Positions 1 through 9,129 of a stretch of 64,000 nt of DNA are shown here, one piece after another. The stretch's first letter is position 1. Each line of letters begins with the position of its first letter. The translations under genes were made by a program, and so were the position numbers. The stretch is from Polystyrenella longa (GTDB lineage Bacteria; Planctomycetota; Planctomycetia; Planctomycetales; Planctomycetaceae), in assembly GCF_007750395.1 (NCBI RefSeq), contig NZ_CP036281.1, positions 2,503,001 to 2,567,000 on the forward strand. The letters run 5' to 3'. The notes under the pieces are model-generated. The model worked only from the letters and a program-made list of their open reading frames with translations. It searched no databases and was not told the DNA's origin.

Positions 1-2
1 GT

Positions 3-188
3 CTGGATGAGATTCTCTCTTCTCTTGGTCATTCATCTGGCGACGTCTTCGCAAGAATTGATTTAGAGGGAATTGATCGAAAAAAAGCACTTGAGCAACT
101 TTCGCTGTTGGGAGTTCGTAGAAGTGCAATTTTCCCTGATATAACTAATTTAGTCGCCCAGCTGAAAGAGTATTACGAGTGGAAGTGA
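3..188 (+). CDS. C-terminal fragment of a probable FRG-domain protein (5' end outside window)
   Basis: An open frame enters from the left edge and ends at TGA 186-188, giving the last 61 residues of a protein whose start lies upstream of the window. The tail has a helix followed by a 'LLGVRRSAIFPD' stretch and then 'LVAQLKEYY'. This resembles the end of FRG domains, where a 'G(V/I)xxxxxFPD(L/I)xxLxxxL' pattern is common. The FRG assignment is an inference from this short tail only. FRG proteins are widespread in bacteria and their role is poorly defined, so no function is claimed. No terminator is visible immediately downstream. Confidence 0.45.
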   Translation: MDEILSSLGHSSGDVFARIDLEGIDRKKALEQLSLLGVRRSAIFPDITNLVAQLKEYYEWK

Positions 189-331
189 CGAAAACGAATA
201 GTCAAATGTTATCCATGCATAGTAGAACTGCTCACTTGCCCCTGCCCCCCTTTCCGGGTTATCCTCTCTAATATCAGTGGTTTTCGAATTTAAATACTTT
301 CACACCTGAATTTTCACCCGGGAGATTGCTC

Positions 332-991
332 ATGCGGAGATTGGTTGGTTTTGGTTGTCTGGCGTTGGTTGTGGCCTGTTCGGTTAGCTCCGTGATGGCG
401 GGCGAGGCGGTTTCGCTGTTTGATGGAGAGACCCTCAAGGGGTGGACTCAGAAAAATGGCACGGCGACCTACCGGGTTGAAGAGGGGACCATCGTTGGTA
501 AAACAAATGAAGGGAGCCCGAATTCGTTTCTCTGCAGCGATAAACTCTACGGCGATTTCGAACTCGAATTTGACGTTAAAGTAGCTGACGAACTGAACTC
601 GGGTGTGCAGATTCGGTCACAAACTAAAGATGGCACCAACGAAGGCCGGGTGAATGGTCCTCAGGTTGAAATTGAAGCGAGCGGTGCTAACGGAGCCGAA
701 GCGGGTTACATTTATGGGGAATCGACTGGCCGTGGCTGGTTGACTCCGGAAGATAAACTGATCCCACACAAACACTTCAAAGATGGCGAGTGGAACCATT
801 ACAAAGTCGTGGCCAAAGGGCCACGCATTCAAACTTGGATTAACGGCCACATGGTCGCTGACTTGACCGACGAAGCGATTTACGAATCGCACCCCAAAGG
901 ATTCCTCGGTTTGCAGGTCCATGGTATCGGCAAAGGTAAAGGACCTTACGAGGTCTCCTGGAAAAACATCACCATCAAAGAACTTGACTAA
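332..991 (+). CDS. Secreted DUF1080 / 3-keto-disaccharide hydrolase-like protein
   Basis: A protein of about 219 residues with an N-terminal signal peptide (hydrophobic core 'GCLALVVACSVSSVMAG') followed by one DUF1080 domain. Visible DUF1080 hallmarks are 'SLFDGETLKGWTQ' near the mature N-terminus, 'GDFELEFDVKV', 'NSGVQIRS' and 'GEWNHYKVVAKG'. The family has a concanavalin-like beta-sandwich fold, is strongly expanded in planctomycetes, and includes 3-keto-glycoside hydrolases. The exact substrate here cannot be read. ATG 332 was chosen over an upstream in-frame TTG at 326 because GGGAG at 320-324 sits 7 bases before it. A strong intrinsic terminator follows at about 1022-1057. A paralogue lies at 61799-62542. 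Confidence 0.88.
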   Translation: MRRLVGFGCLALVVACSVSSVMAGEAVSLFDGETLKGWTQKNGTATYRVEEGTIVGKTNEGSPNSFLCSDKLYGDFELEFDVKVADELNSGVQIRSQTKDGTNEGRVNGPQVEIEASGANGAEAGYIYGESTGRGWLTPEDKLIPHKHFKDGEWNHYKVVAKGPRIQTWINGHMVADLTDEAIYESHPKGFLGLQVHGIGKGKGPYEVSWKNITIKELD

Positions 992-1021
992 TATTGTTGA
1001 TGTCGCTTTGACTGAAAAACG

Positions 1022-1057
1022 AAAAGAGCTCAGGTACAATACCTGGGCTCTTTTTTT
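1022..1057 (+). terminator. Intrinsic terminator after the DUF1080 gene
   Basis: A near-perfect stem (arms about 1025-1036 and 1040-1051, loop CAA, one G-T pair) is followed by seven T residues at 1051-1057. It lies only 7-31 bases before the possible starts of the next gene. Confidence 0.9.
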
Positions 1058-1087
1058 ATCGCGATGGATTTTAATGATGGAACTGAT

Positions 1088-3028
1088 ATGAGTCTGCCTG
1101 ATACTCCTCTGCCCAATTCACCCGTATTGAAAACCACAGAACTGCATACGGATATCCTCGTTGCTGGAGGTGGACCAGCGGGTGTCTGCGCGGCGCTGGC
1201 TGCGGCACGTACCGGGGCGAAGGTCATACTTTGTCAGGACAGACCAGTTCTGGGGGGCAATGCTTCCAGTGAGATTCGGATGCATATCGTGGGCGCGAAT
1301 GGAACGGGAGGATCGGAGCGAGGGGAAGAGCTGGTCACCGAGGCGCGCGAGGGAGGCATCATCGAAGAGATTCGTTTGGAAAATTCCGTGCGCAATCCAC
1401 AGCGATCCTCTTCCATGTTTGATTTGATTCTGTATGACAAATGCCGCACGGAACCCAATCTCAAATTGATGCTGAACACCACCATTGTCGCCGCCGATGT
1501 TGAAGACGGAAAAATCGTCGCCGCACGAGGAGTACGCCACAGCACCGAGGACGAGTTCATTATCCGGGCAAATACGTATATCGATTGCACGGGAGATGGC
1601 CGATTAGGTGTCGAGGCAGGAGCCCCGTTTATGGAAGGGCGTGAAGACAAGGCGGCGTACGGAGAGAAACTGGCTCAACAAACGGCCGACAACCTGCGGC
1701 TCGGTTCGACAATTTTGATTCAGGCTCGTAAGCATGATCGACCGATGCCTTATCAGACGCCCAGTTGGGTGCGGTCCTTCTCGAAGGAAGAGTTGAAGCT
1801 TCGTCTGTACGCAACTCCGGGTGATGAGGAGCCGACGCATGAGTATGGGTACTGGTGGGCAGAATGGGGAGGAACGCACGACACCATTCGTGACAACGAA
1901 GTGATCCGCGATGAACTGCTGGCCGTCACTCTGGGAATCTGGGATCACATTAAGAATGGGCCCCCGGAAACGAGAACGGGAACGGAACCGGGGAGCGACC
2001 CGTTTGAAGCTTCGCACTGGGCGCTGGAGTGGTGCGGATTTGTACCGGGGAAACGGGAAAGTCGCCGGTTTATTGGTCAGCATGTCCTGACGGAGCACGA
2101 TATCTTAAATTCGGTCCCCTTCTCTGATGCGATTGCCTTCGGAGGGTGGTCACTCGATCTGCATCCTCCCGAGGGAGTTGATGTCGCCGAGGAGGAACCT
2201 TGCGTTCAGCATGAAGTACCTCACTTGTATGACATTCCATTGCGAGCCTGTGTCTCGAAAACGATTTCAAATCTGATGTTCGCCGGTCGGAATATCTCGG
2301 CGACACATGTCGGTTTTGCCTCAACGCGCGTGATGGCGACTTGTGCAGTGATCGGTCAGGGAGTCGGAACGGCCGCCGCCATCGGAGTTCAAACAGGGAT
2401 CTCCCCGGGAGGGATCAGTAGCGATCTCAAGTTGGTTCATCAAATTCAACAGCAACTGCTTCGAGATGGTTGTTATCTCATTGGTGTGACGAATGAAGAT
2501 TCCGAAGATCTGGCGAGAACAGCAACGGTGACTTCGTCCAGTGAACAAGAAGGATGCGAAGCGTTTTTGGTAGTCAGCGGGCAGACGCGAGCAGTCTTTG
2601 GAAAGCGGGGCGCTCCAGTTGATCGGGCAAGGTCCGGAGTGCATCGTTGGATGTCTGATCCCACAGATGGATTGCCTGCCTGGATTCAGCTCGAATGGTC
2701 GGAACCAGTGGAGATGCAGCGTATCGAACTCACTTTTGATACAGGAATGCATCGGCATCTTACGTTGAGTCTCCACGACGGATATACATCGAAGATGCAG
2801 TGGGGAGTCCCCCAACCTGAAACGGTCGCCGACTATGAAATCGAACTATTTGACCAAGAGTCCAATTGGCAGACAATCGAAAAAGTATCAGGCAATTTTT
2901 TGCGGCAGCGAAAGCATATTTTTGGAGATCCTCAAATAAAATCCGCAGTACGGGTTCGAGTGCTCAGTACGCAGGGAATTGAACAGGCTCGAATCTGCGA
3001 AATTCGCATCTATAGTCTAAACAAATGA
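1088..3028 (+). CDS. FAD-dependent oxidoreductase (FAD_oxidored family)
   Basis: A large flavoprotein of 646 residues if started at ATG 1088 (654 from ATG 1064). The dinucleotide-binding fold is clear: 'DILVAGGGPAGVCAAL' near residues 30-45, an acidic beta-2 end, then 'PVLGGNASSE'. A 'DCTGDGRLG' motif typical of the FAD_oxidored group follows. The last 150 residues look like a carbohydrate-binding-type beta-sandwich ('AWIQLEWSEPVEMQRIEL'), as in F5/8-like modules. No signal peptide is seen, so the protein is probably cytoplasmic. I prefer ATG 1088 because 1064 lies only 7 bases after the terminator T-run, which would leave no leader. Neither start has a strong ribosome-binding site. The oxidised substrate is unknown; context suggests a sugar or carboxylate from glycan breakdown. 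Confidence 0.85.
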   Translation: MSLPDTPLPNSPVLKTTELHTDILVAGGGPAGVCAALAAARTGAKVILCQDRPVLGGNASSEIRMHIVGANGTGGSERGEELVTEAREGGIIEEIRLENSVRNPQRSSSMFDLILYDKCRTEPNLKLMLNTTIVAADVEDGKIVAARGVRHSTEDEFIIRANTYIDCTGDGRLGVEAGAPFMEGREDKAAYGEKLAQQTADNLRLGSTILIQARKHDRPMPYQTPSWVRSFSKEELKLRLYATPGDEEPTHEYGYWWAEWGGTHDTIRDNEVIRDELLAVTLGIWDHIKNGPPETRTGTEPGSDPFEASHWALEWCGFVPGKRESRRFIGQHVLTEHDILNSVPFSDAIAFGGWSLDLHPPEGVDVAEEEPCVQHEVPHLYDIPLRACVSKTISNLMFAGRNISATHVGFASTRVMATCAVIGQGVGTAAAIGVQTGISPGGISSDLKLVHQIQQQLLRDGCYLIGVTNEDSEDLARTATVTSSSEQEGCEAFLVVSGQTRAVFGKRGAPVDRARSGVHRWMSDPTDGLPAWIQLEWSEPVEMQRIELTFDTGMHRHLTLSLHDGYTSKMQWGVPQPETVADYEIELFDQESNWQTIEKVSGNFLRQRKHIFGDPQIKSAVRVRVLSTQGIEQARICEIRIYSLNK

Positions 3029-3219
3029 AACGTTCGCCCAATCTCTTCTCCAAAAATGCCAAAAGATAAATGTAAAATATTGACTTGAAGACCTTGGAGA
3101 TTAAATACTGATTGCAGGCAAAGAAGTACGGCACCAGAGGGAGCGAACCACATTGTGCAGGAGGGTGGATTGCATCAGTAGATTTACTTCTTTGAAGGAT
3201 TGGTACGGGCCCGACCGTC

Positions 3220-4422
3220 ATGTTCATTCACAAAAATCAATTAGAATATCAACTTAGTTCGAAACATTATCAGGACGCAGACTTTTATCAGACAGAGCTG
3301 GACCGGCTGTTTTTACCGGCATGGCATCTGGTCTGTATGAAACAGGACGTCGCCAATCATGGTGACTTCTATACGACTGAAATGTTCGATCGTCCTATCA
3401 TCATTCGGAATGACAACGGCGAGTTATGCGCCTTTCTGAATGTCTGCTCTCACCGACATTGTAAGCTGACGAATAAAGACTGCGGGAACATGCCGCAGTT
3501 GAAATGTCAGTATCATGGTTGGGAGTACAAACCCAACGGTTACACGGCTAAGATACCGGACGCGCGCTGCTTCCGTCCTTTTGATCGCGAAAATGCGCGT
3601 TTGGAAAAATATCGAGTCGAAACTTGCGGCGAAAGTCTTTTCATTTGTTTTGACTATACGGCACCTTCTCTGCGGGAGTTTCTGGGGGACTTTTACGATA
3701 CTTGGAATCAGTTGTTTGATATTCCCCGTCGCCACAATTGGCATTGGAAACAGGACTTCGACTGCAACTGGAAAATCCCGTTGGAAAACACGGTTGAGAC
3801 GTATCACGTTCCGTGCGTCCATGGGAAATCGCTCGGTATCGAATATCCGAGTGAAGAAGCTCAGGAGCACATCATGACTCCGGAGTTCACGGAGCTGATT
3901 TATGATGTCTGGGACGAACCGAAGCTGGGGAGATTGCAGCAGCGGGCTGTGAAACGCTTAGGAGGACCGGACACGGGGCAATACATCCATCGTCATATCC
4001 ACCCCCATCTGGTGTTCACGATTAACGATCTTGTGCTGCACGCTCAAATCTATCTTCCGACGTCTCCCACGACAGGACGGACGGAAATCTGGAACTGGAC
4101 CCTTGAAGGGAGTCGGAAAAGTGTGATAGGGTCGATTCTACGCCCGGCACTGGCCTGGTATTTCCGCCACGCTAATCAACGTATTCAGCTGCAGGATAAA
4201 AAAGTCTTCGGTCCCTGTCAGGAGGGTGTTTCCTCTACAGCCTATCGAGGTTGTCTGGGGAATCGGGAAGAACGCATTTATCTGTTTCAGCGATACGTGG
4301 GCGAGAAGTGTGGTGTGCCGACCTCCAAATCGATGTCGTTGCAGGAAGAATGTGATCAATTCAAACAACAGGCCCACGCGCCGCAGGTTGAGGAAAAGGT
4401 TACAGAAGAAAGCGCGACATAG
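3220..4422 (+). CDS. Rieske non-haem iron oxygenase, alpha-subunit-like
   Basis: A 400-residue protein with both hallmark sites of ring-hydroxylating-type oxygenases. The Rieske [2Fe-2S] ligands are C76-x-H78 and C96-x2-H99 ('CSHRH' and 'CQYHGWEY'). The mononuclear iron site begins at 'ENTVETYHVPCVH', with H196 and H201 as likely ligands. Family members hydroxylate or demethylate small molecules using electrons from a separate reductase. No ferredoxin or ferredoxin reductase is adjacent, so electron supply is unknown. The gene is followed after 24 bases by the sialidase-like gene, and both are probably in one transcript. The substrate cannot be read from sequence. Confidence 0.9.
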   Translation: MFIHKNQLEYQLSSKHYQDADFYQTELDRLFLPAWHLVCMKQDVANHGDFYTTEMFDRPIIIRNDNGELCAFLNVCSHRHCKLTNKDCGNMPQLKCQYHGWEYKPNGYTAKIPDARCFRPFDRENARLEKYRVETCGESLFICFDYTAPSLREFLGDFYDTWNQLFDIPRRHNWHWKQDFDCNWKIPLENTVETYHVPCVHGKSLGIEYPSEEAQEHIMTPEFTELIYDVWDEPKLGRLQQRAVKRLGGPDTGQYIHRHIHPHLVFTINDLVLHAQIYLPTSPTTGRTEIWNWTLEGSRKSVIGSILRPALAWYFRHANQRIQLQDKKVFGPCQEGVSSTAYRGCLGNREERIYLFQRYVGEKCGVPTSKSMSLQEECDQFKQQAHAPQVEEKVTEESAT

Positions 4423-4446
4423 AACAACAGAGACTGGATTCCAATT

Positions 4447-5655
4447 GTGAATGCGATTCTACTGCGCTCCTGCTTCGTTCTGTTCGTGCTCTCACTCTAC
4501 GGGAGTTTTCTTCACGCCGAAGATAATCAGGTTCAACCCGACCCCGTCGAGGCTCCCGAATCGACTTTGATGTTGGACTTGCCCGAAACAGGGATGGATC
4601 CCACTGCGATCGATTTTCAAGCTCTCCCGAAAATCAAAGGGAAACATGGCGTTGTTTCCCTGGGCGATGAAGAGTGGAATTTCCGTCTGCATAACTACCT
4701 CGCGTTCCATGATGGGAAGTATTTCTGTTTCTGGAGTCACGGACCTGTTGTGGAAGACAAAGCACGGCAGCATTTGCAATATTCCACCAGTCTTGACGGA
4801 TTAAACTGGGAAGAACCTCGCGTTCTGCTGGGCCCACCCAAAGAAGGCTACGGTTACATCGCCCGGGGTCTGTGGGTCCGTGATAATCAATTGATTGCCC
4901 TCGCCAGTCTGTACGAGGCGCCCAGTTTTAACGGTGGTGATCTGGAACTGGTTGCGTCGATCTGGGACATTGATAAACAGTCTTGGAGCGAACCTCAGCT
5001 GATTTTTGATGACGCGTTGAATAACTTTCCTCCTAAAAAACTGGCTACGGGCGAATGGATGATGTCCAAACGGTCGGCCAAACGGGATGTTTCCATTCTC
5101 ATCGGTGGCGTTAAGGCGATTGACGACTGGAAAGAGTTTCCGCTCTCGACTTACAAGGCCGATGGAGGAGGCAAACCGGAAGAACCATTCTGGTGGAAAT
5201 TGCCTGATGACAACCTGGTCGGCCTGTTTCGGGATAACAGTCGTTCCGGTCGTTTGCTCCGCGCATTTTCGACCGACAATGGACGAAGTTGGACCAAGAT
5301 GACTAAGACCAATTTCCCAGACGCGACCAGCAAGTTTCATGTGACTCATACGTCGAACGGATATTGGGTGATGTTTTCCAATCCTAATCCGAAGCAACGT
5401 AACCCGTTGTGTATGTCTGTTTCTCGTGACGGGCTAGTCTTCGATCGCATGGTCCGGTTACCCGTTCCCGAAGAACTGGAAAACGCCAAATGGGCCGACA
5501 GTTCGCGATTCGGATCGACCCGTTATGAGTCGTGGCAGTACCCGCATTCAATTGAACAGAATGGGTCCGTGCTCGTCGCCTTTTCGCGTCGTAAGCAGAC
5601 AGTCGAAGTCATTCAAATTGATCTGGACGATATCGCCGGGCTGTATCTGGATTAA
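4447..5655 (+). CDS. Secreted sialidase-like (BNR/exo-alpha-sialidase) propeller protein
   Basis: A 402-residue protein from a GTG start with signal peptide ('[20 protein letters not shown]'). The mature part shows sialidase-superfamily beta-propeller features: several Asp-box-like turns ('[12 protein letters not shown]', '[11 protein letters not shown]', '[11 protein letters not shown]') and an ending '[20 protein letters not shown]'. Planctomycetes carry many such secreted propellers, and only some are true sialidases. The catalytic residues cannot be assigned confidently by eye. Position between a Rieske oxygenase and a sulfatase suggests work on decorated glycans. No ATG is available near the N-terminus in this frame. 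Confidence 0.75.
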   Translation: MNAILLRSCFVLFVLSLYGSFLHAEDNQVQPDPVEAPESTLMLDLPETGMDPTAIDFQALPKIKGKHGVVSLGDEEWNFRLHNYLAFHDGKYFCFWSHGPVVEDKARQHLQYSTSLDGLNWEEPRVLLGPPKEGYGYIARGLWVRDNQLIALASLYEAPSFNGGDLELVASIWDIDKQSWSEPQLIFDDALNNFPPKKLATGEWMMSKRSAKRDVSILIGGVKAIDDWKEFPLSTYKADGGGKPEEPFWWKLPDDNLVGLFRDNSRSGRLLRAFSTDNGRSWTKMTKTNFPDATSKFHVTHTSNGYWVMFSNPNPKQRNPLCMSVSRDGLVFDRMVRLPVPEELENAKWADSSRFGSTRYESWQYPHSIEQNGSVLVAFSRRKQTVEVIQIDLDDIAGLYLD

Positions 5656-5759
5656 TTCTTTTCTGCACTAAGCGGCTGGTTTTGTCATCAGCCTTTTTCT
5701 GGTTTCAGAGTTGTCTTTTGCTCCCTCTGTCCCTGCTCTCCTTTATTCAGGTGAATCTC

Positions 5760-7256
5760 ATGACTCATCGTCTGCTCTGGTTGCTGTTAATCGTCGTCGC
5801 CTGTGCTTTCAGTGGGACGGCTTATGCTGACTCGAAAAGAGGATCAAATTCTAATGAGGAACTGAAGAATGTGATTATCTTTGTCGTGGATGACATGGGT
5901 TTCCAAGCAGGATGTTATGGCAACGAAGTCATCAAAACTCCTAATATTGATCGCTTGGCGGAGGCGGGGACGAAGTTCACCCAAGCGTACTGCACGACTG
6001 CCAGTTGCAGTGCAAGCCGTTCTGTTCTGATGACCGGTTTACACAACCATGCAACAGGGCATTACGGTCATGCCCACGGTTATAATCACTTCAGTACTTA
6101 TGAATCGGTTCGATCTCTGCCAAACCTGCTGAACGACGCGGGCTACCGCACGTGCTCGATTGGCAAGTATCATTTGGCACCGGAGTACATCTACCACTTT
6201 CAGGAGTATCGGAATCAGAATATTCAGGGGAGTCGGAACAGTGTGCAGATGGCGAAGAATGCTCGCGAGTGGATCACGGAAGAAGATGACCGTCCCTTCT
6301 TTCTTTACTTCTGTACCTCCGATCCACATCGTGGTGGTGGGTCGGATGGCTTCTCCAACTTCAACAACAAAACAGACTATTATCCTGGCGTAACCCCCGT
6401 GATTTACTCCCCGGAAGAAGTCATCGTGCCTGACTGGTTGCCGGACACTCCTGAGTGTCGGGCCGAATTGGCCGAGTTTTATCAGGCGATCTCCCGACTT
6501 GATCAAGGACTCGGCTTGCTACTGGATACCTTGAAAGAGACGGGGCACTGGGACGACACGTTGATTCTGTTTCTGAGTGACAACGGCCCTCCCTTTCCGG
6601 GAGCGAAAACTAATCTGTATCAACCCGGCGCCAACTTGCCACTCATCGTGCGGAATCCGGAGTCGAAAGAGACTGGACAAGTTTGCAATGCACGGCTCTC
6701 ATGGACTGATGTTGTCCCCACTGTTCTCGATTATTGCGAAGTTCAACCAGACCCGGGAGTGATGATCCGCACGACGGAAAACAGAGGTGAAGTCGCTAAG
6801 GGCGGGAAAAAAGTCCCCTACTTTAATCATGGGCGATCCTTCCTGGACGTCATCGACCAGAAAAATCCGGAGGGCTGGGACGAGATCTACCTCTCGCATA
6901 CCTTCCACGAGATCACCATGTACTATCCGATGCGGACGATCCTCTCAGGAAAGTACAAGCTGACTTTCAACATCGCACATGATCTGCCTTATCCGTTTGC
7001 GTCCGACCTGCAGGAAAGCCCAACCTGGAAGAGCGTAATCAATTCTGAGAGAGAGACTTACGGAAAGCGGACGGTCTACAACTACATCCACCGGCCCGAG
7101 TTCGAGATGTACGACCTCGAACAGGACCCGGATGAACTATATAACCTGGCTTACGACAAAGAGCATCAACGTGCCTACGAAGAACTCTCCGGCAAACTGA
7201 AAGCTTGGCAAAAAGAGACCCTTGACCCGTGGGCACTCAAGTGGAATTACGAATAA
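5760..7256 (+). CDS. Secreted sulfatase, heparan N-sulfatase (SGSH)-like
   Basis: A type I (formylglycine-dependent) sulfatase of 498 residues with signal peptide ('[15 protein letters not shown]'). The metal-binding Asp pair is at D44-D45 ('FVVDDMGF'). The maturation motif C83-S-A-S-R87 is the C-x-A/P-x-R sulfatase signature, with C83 expected to become formylglycine. A second site is 'FLSDNGPPF'. '[21 protein letters not shown]' region similarity and 'GKYHLAPE' point to the N-sulfoglucosamine sulfohydrolase branch, which releases sulfate from N-sulfated glucosamine. This sub-assignment is an inference. ATG 5760 was chosen over an upstream TTG because AGGTGA sits 6 bases before it and the signal peptide starts there. 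The gene ends 53 bases before the convergent aldo/keto reductase. Confidence 0.9.
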   Translation: MTHRLLWLLLIVVACAFSGTAYADSKRGSNSNEELKNVIIFVVDDMGFQAGCYGNEVIKTPNIDRLAEAGTKFTQAYCTTASCSASRSVLMTGLHNHATGHYGHAHGYNHFSTYESVRSLPNLLNDAGYRTCSIGKYHLAPEYIYHFQEYRNQNIQGSRNSVQMAKNAREWITEEDDRPFFLYFCTSDPHRGGGSDGFSNFNNKTDYYPGVTPVIYSPEEVIVPDWLPDTPECRAELAEFYQAISRLDQGLGLLLDTLKETGHWDDTLILFLSDNGPPFPGAKTNLYQPGANLPLIVRNPESKETGQVCNARLSWTDVVPTVLDYCEVQPDPGVMIRTTENRGEVAKGGKKVPYFNHGRSFLDVIDQKNPEGWDEIYLSHTFHEITMYYPMRTILSGKYKLTFNIAHDLPYPFASDLQESPTWKSVINSERETYGKRTVYNYIHRPEFEMYDLEQDPDELYNLAYDKEHQRAYEELSGKLKAWQKETLDPWALKWNYE

Positions 7257-7309
7257 GCGAAGATATAAGATGGCATGAGGGACTTCAGTCTCGTTCAACC
7301 CAATCAGGT

Positions 7310-8317
7310 TTAGACTGGCCGGCCCGTAATGGGGTAGGCTGAATCCTGGAATCCTTTGCCGCTGTGCTCCCCTGTCGGAACGAGCGAATCAACGAAGGCT
7401 TCGTCTTCGGCGGAGATATCGATCTTCAGAATTTCCAGATTATCTGCGAATTGTTCCCGGGTGCGGGGGCCGATAATCACGGAGGAAATGACTGGATTCG
7501 CCATCACCCAGGCCAGAGCGAACTGCGAACAAGAGATTTGTTTTTTATCGCAGTAATTCTTGAGTTCGGAGGCAACGACCAAACTTTCTTCACGCCACTC
7601 CGCCTGCTGCATTCGTGCGTCTTTGCGAGACGCGCGACTACCTGCGGGGACTTCTGCTCCCGGTTGATATTTCCCCGTCAGAATCCCACGAGCGAGGGGG
7701 CTGTAGGTCACGACTCCCATGCCATTCGCGTCGCAGTATGGGAGCAGGTCAACCTCGACATCCCGGTTTACGATGTTGTACAGAGGTTGGGCGCAACAAA
7801 ATAAGTTGAGGTTATAGAGATTTGAGATCAAAGTCGCTTCGGCCAGTTTCCAGGTTCGGAAATTGGAACAGGCGATGTACCGAACTTTACCGGAGCGAAT
7901 CATGTCATCCAGCGTTCGCAACGTCTCTTCCAGGGGAGTGTCGTAATCGGGAACGTGGATGTAATACAGGTCGATATAATCTGTTTGGAGACGGCGGAGG
8001 CTGTCATCCAGGGCCTTGGTCAGGTGCTTGCGACTGGAACCCTGATCCAGAACGCCTTCTCCCATTTTCTGCCCCGCTTTGGTGGCGAGTACCACGTTGT
8101 CTCTTTTTTCGGTGAGTGCTTTTCCTACGACGACTTCGGACTCCCCCGCATTGTAGATATTGGCCGTGTCGATAAAATTGATTCCGAGATCGATTGATTC
8201 ATGAATCATGCTGATCGAGTCTGTTTCGTTCGTCGGGCCGCCAAACATCATGGTTCCCAGGCATAGTGGCGAAACTTTTAGTCCTGTCTGTCCCAGTTGC
8301 CGATATGATTCGATCAT
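7310..8317 (-). CDS. Aldo/keto reductase
   Basis: A 335-residue cytoplasmic NADPH-dependent reductase. The catalytic tetrad of the family is visible: D50, Y55 ('FIDTANIYN'), K80 ('LATKAG') and H121 ('YYIHVPDYDTP'). The NADPH-binding end 'SSVIIGPRTREQFADNL' is also present. It resembles the YajO/Tas-like and potassium-channel-beta-like branch ('QLGQTGLKVSPLCLGTMMFG'). Members reduce carbonyl compounds, and the true substrate is unknown. Start is ATG at 8317-8315. It converges with the sulfatase gene, and no clear terminator lies in the 53-base gap. Confidence 0.93.
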   Translation of the reverse strand: MIESYRQLGQTGLKVSPLCLGTMMFGGPTNETDSISMIHESIDLGINFIDTANIYNAGESEVVVGKALTEKRDNVVLATKAGQKMGEGVLDQGSSRKHLTKALDDSLRRLQTDYIDLYYIHVPDYDTPLEETLRTLDDMIRSGKVRYIACSNFRTWKLAEATLISNLYNLNLFCCAQPLYNIVNRDVEVDLLPYCDANGMGVVTYSPLARGILTGKYQPGAEVPAGSRASRKDARMQQAEWREESLVVASELKNYCDKKQISCSQFALAWVMANPVISSVIIGPRTREQFADNLEILKIDISAEDEAFVDSLVPTGEHSGKGFQDSAYPITGRPV

Positions 8318-8530
8318 GGAGTTCTGCTTTCAGTCGTCGGTTCAAGAGATCAATGTTGAATGAAGTTCAAAATAGGTTTAAAGCGTTCATTCTATTGAGA
8401 AGACGAACATAATTCTGCCCGCCAGAGCAATAGACACGTGGATTGTGAAAATCTCAATAATGTATACAAGTGTTTCTAATTGAGGTGTCGCCTCGTCATT
8501 TTGGGCCTGTATTACATTGAATATGGCCGA
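8318..8530. other. Gene-free stretch upstream of the aldo/keto reductase
   Basis: No credible coding frame is seen. The stretch should contain the promoter of the leftward reductase gene and probably the promoter of the rightward leader that follows. No confident -35/-10 pair could be picked. Confidence 0.5.
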
Positions 8531-8745
8531 GAATCGGGTTTCTCCCGGATCTAGACAGTTGAACTGTTAAGGGGAGACTGATAAACTTCTCCGCTCTCAA
8601 CCCGTTGAATGTGTCTGCTTTAGCCAATCAATGGTGGGGTTTTGTTCTCTGGTTTACCAGACTTCCTCCCCGGCCTGTTTCCGGTTTGAGACTGCTTCGA
8701 CTTTCAAGTCGGGTTGCCCGATTCCCCACCTAACTCAGGGAATAG
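8531..8745 (+). promoter_or_regulatory. Predicted structured 5' leader with competing helices
   Basis: The stretch is dense in complementary segments. A 7-bp closing helix pairs GGTGGGG (8633-8639) with CCCCACC (8724-8730). Inside it lie hairpins at 8648-8661 (TCTGG/CCAGA, loop TTTA), 8670-8684 (CCGG/CCGG) and 8698-8711 (CGACT/AGTCG). A hairpin at 8709-8721 (TCGGG/CCCGA) overlaps the third one, so both cannot form together. The 3' arm of the closing helix also competes with ATTCCC (8721-8726) pairing to GGGAAT (8738-8743). A shorter hairpin lies at 8535-8547. The layout looks like a cis-regulatory leader for the small basic gene at 8820. It matches no riboswitch class I know, and no folding software was run. 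Confidence 0.45.
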
Positions 8746-8819
8746 AGGTCCTTTTAATCCGCGGCAACCTAACCTATTTTTAATCACGATACTTTCTAAT
8801 TAAATGAGGATCAGTCTGA

Positions 8820-8909
8820 ATGGGGACTAAACGAACAGGAAAAGGACGGCGAAAACTCGGCCGCAAAAAACGACGTATGCGAGCAAAAATTCGTCATCGT
8901 AAGAAATAA
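8820..8909 (+). CDS. 29-residue, extremely basic protein; ribosomal small-protein candidate (bS22/COX24-like)
   Basis: ATG 8820 to TAA 8907-8909, preceded by GAGGA at 8806-8810 with a 9-base spacer. The product has about 16 Arg/Lys among 29 residues, including 'GKGRRKLGRKKRRMRAKIRH', and no acidic residue. Such length and composition are typical of tiny ribosomal proteins (Thx, bL36-like, bS22). The 'KKRRMRxKxRHRKK' end resembles the AURKAIP1/COX24 (bS22) motif. That family call is an inference by eye. The good ribosome-binding site, the structured leader upstream and the terminator at 9130 support a real, separately controlled gene. Confidence 0.65.
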   Translation: MGTKRTGKGRRKLGRKKRRMRAKIRHRKK

Positions 8910-9129
8910 ATGCGGGTCGGCGGGTATTTGATTCCCTCCTTCTCATGCTGAGTGTCGGTCCCGGCACCCTTCAGGCCCGTTCCCTATCATCAGGAACATG
9001 CTTTGGCCTGGTTCGCAAGCAACTCTATAAATTAGAGAAGATACCGCTGCGCCTTGATGATAAGGTGTATAGAATTAACGATCGTAGCGGAAAATACGAC
9101 GAACCAACCCCGAAAAAGATGCTTATGTA
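8910..9129 (+). other. 3' part of the small-gene transcript; doubtful 61-codon frame
   Basis: A frame from 8945 to 9130 encodes 61 residues ending in 'YDEPTPKKMLM', and its stop lies at the foot of the terminator stem. It has no ribosome-binding site and no recognisable domain, so I do not call it a gene. The stretch may be an untranslated tail or a small RNA. Confidence 0.3.
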
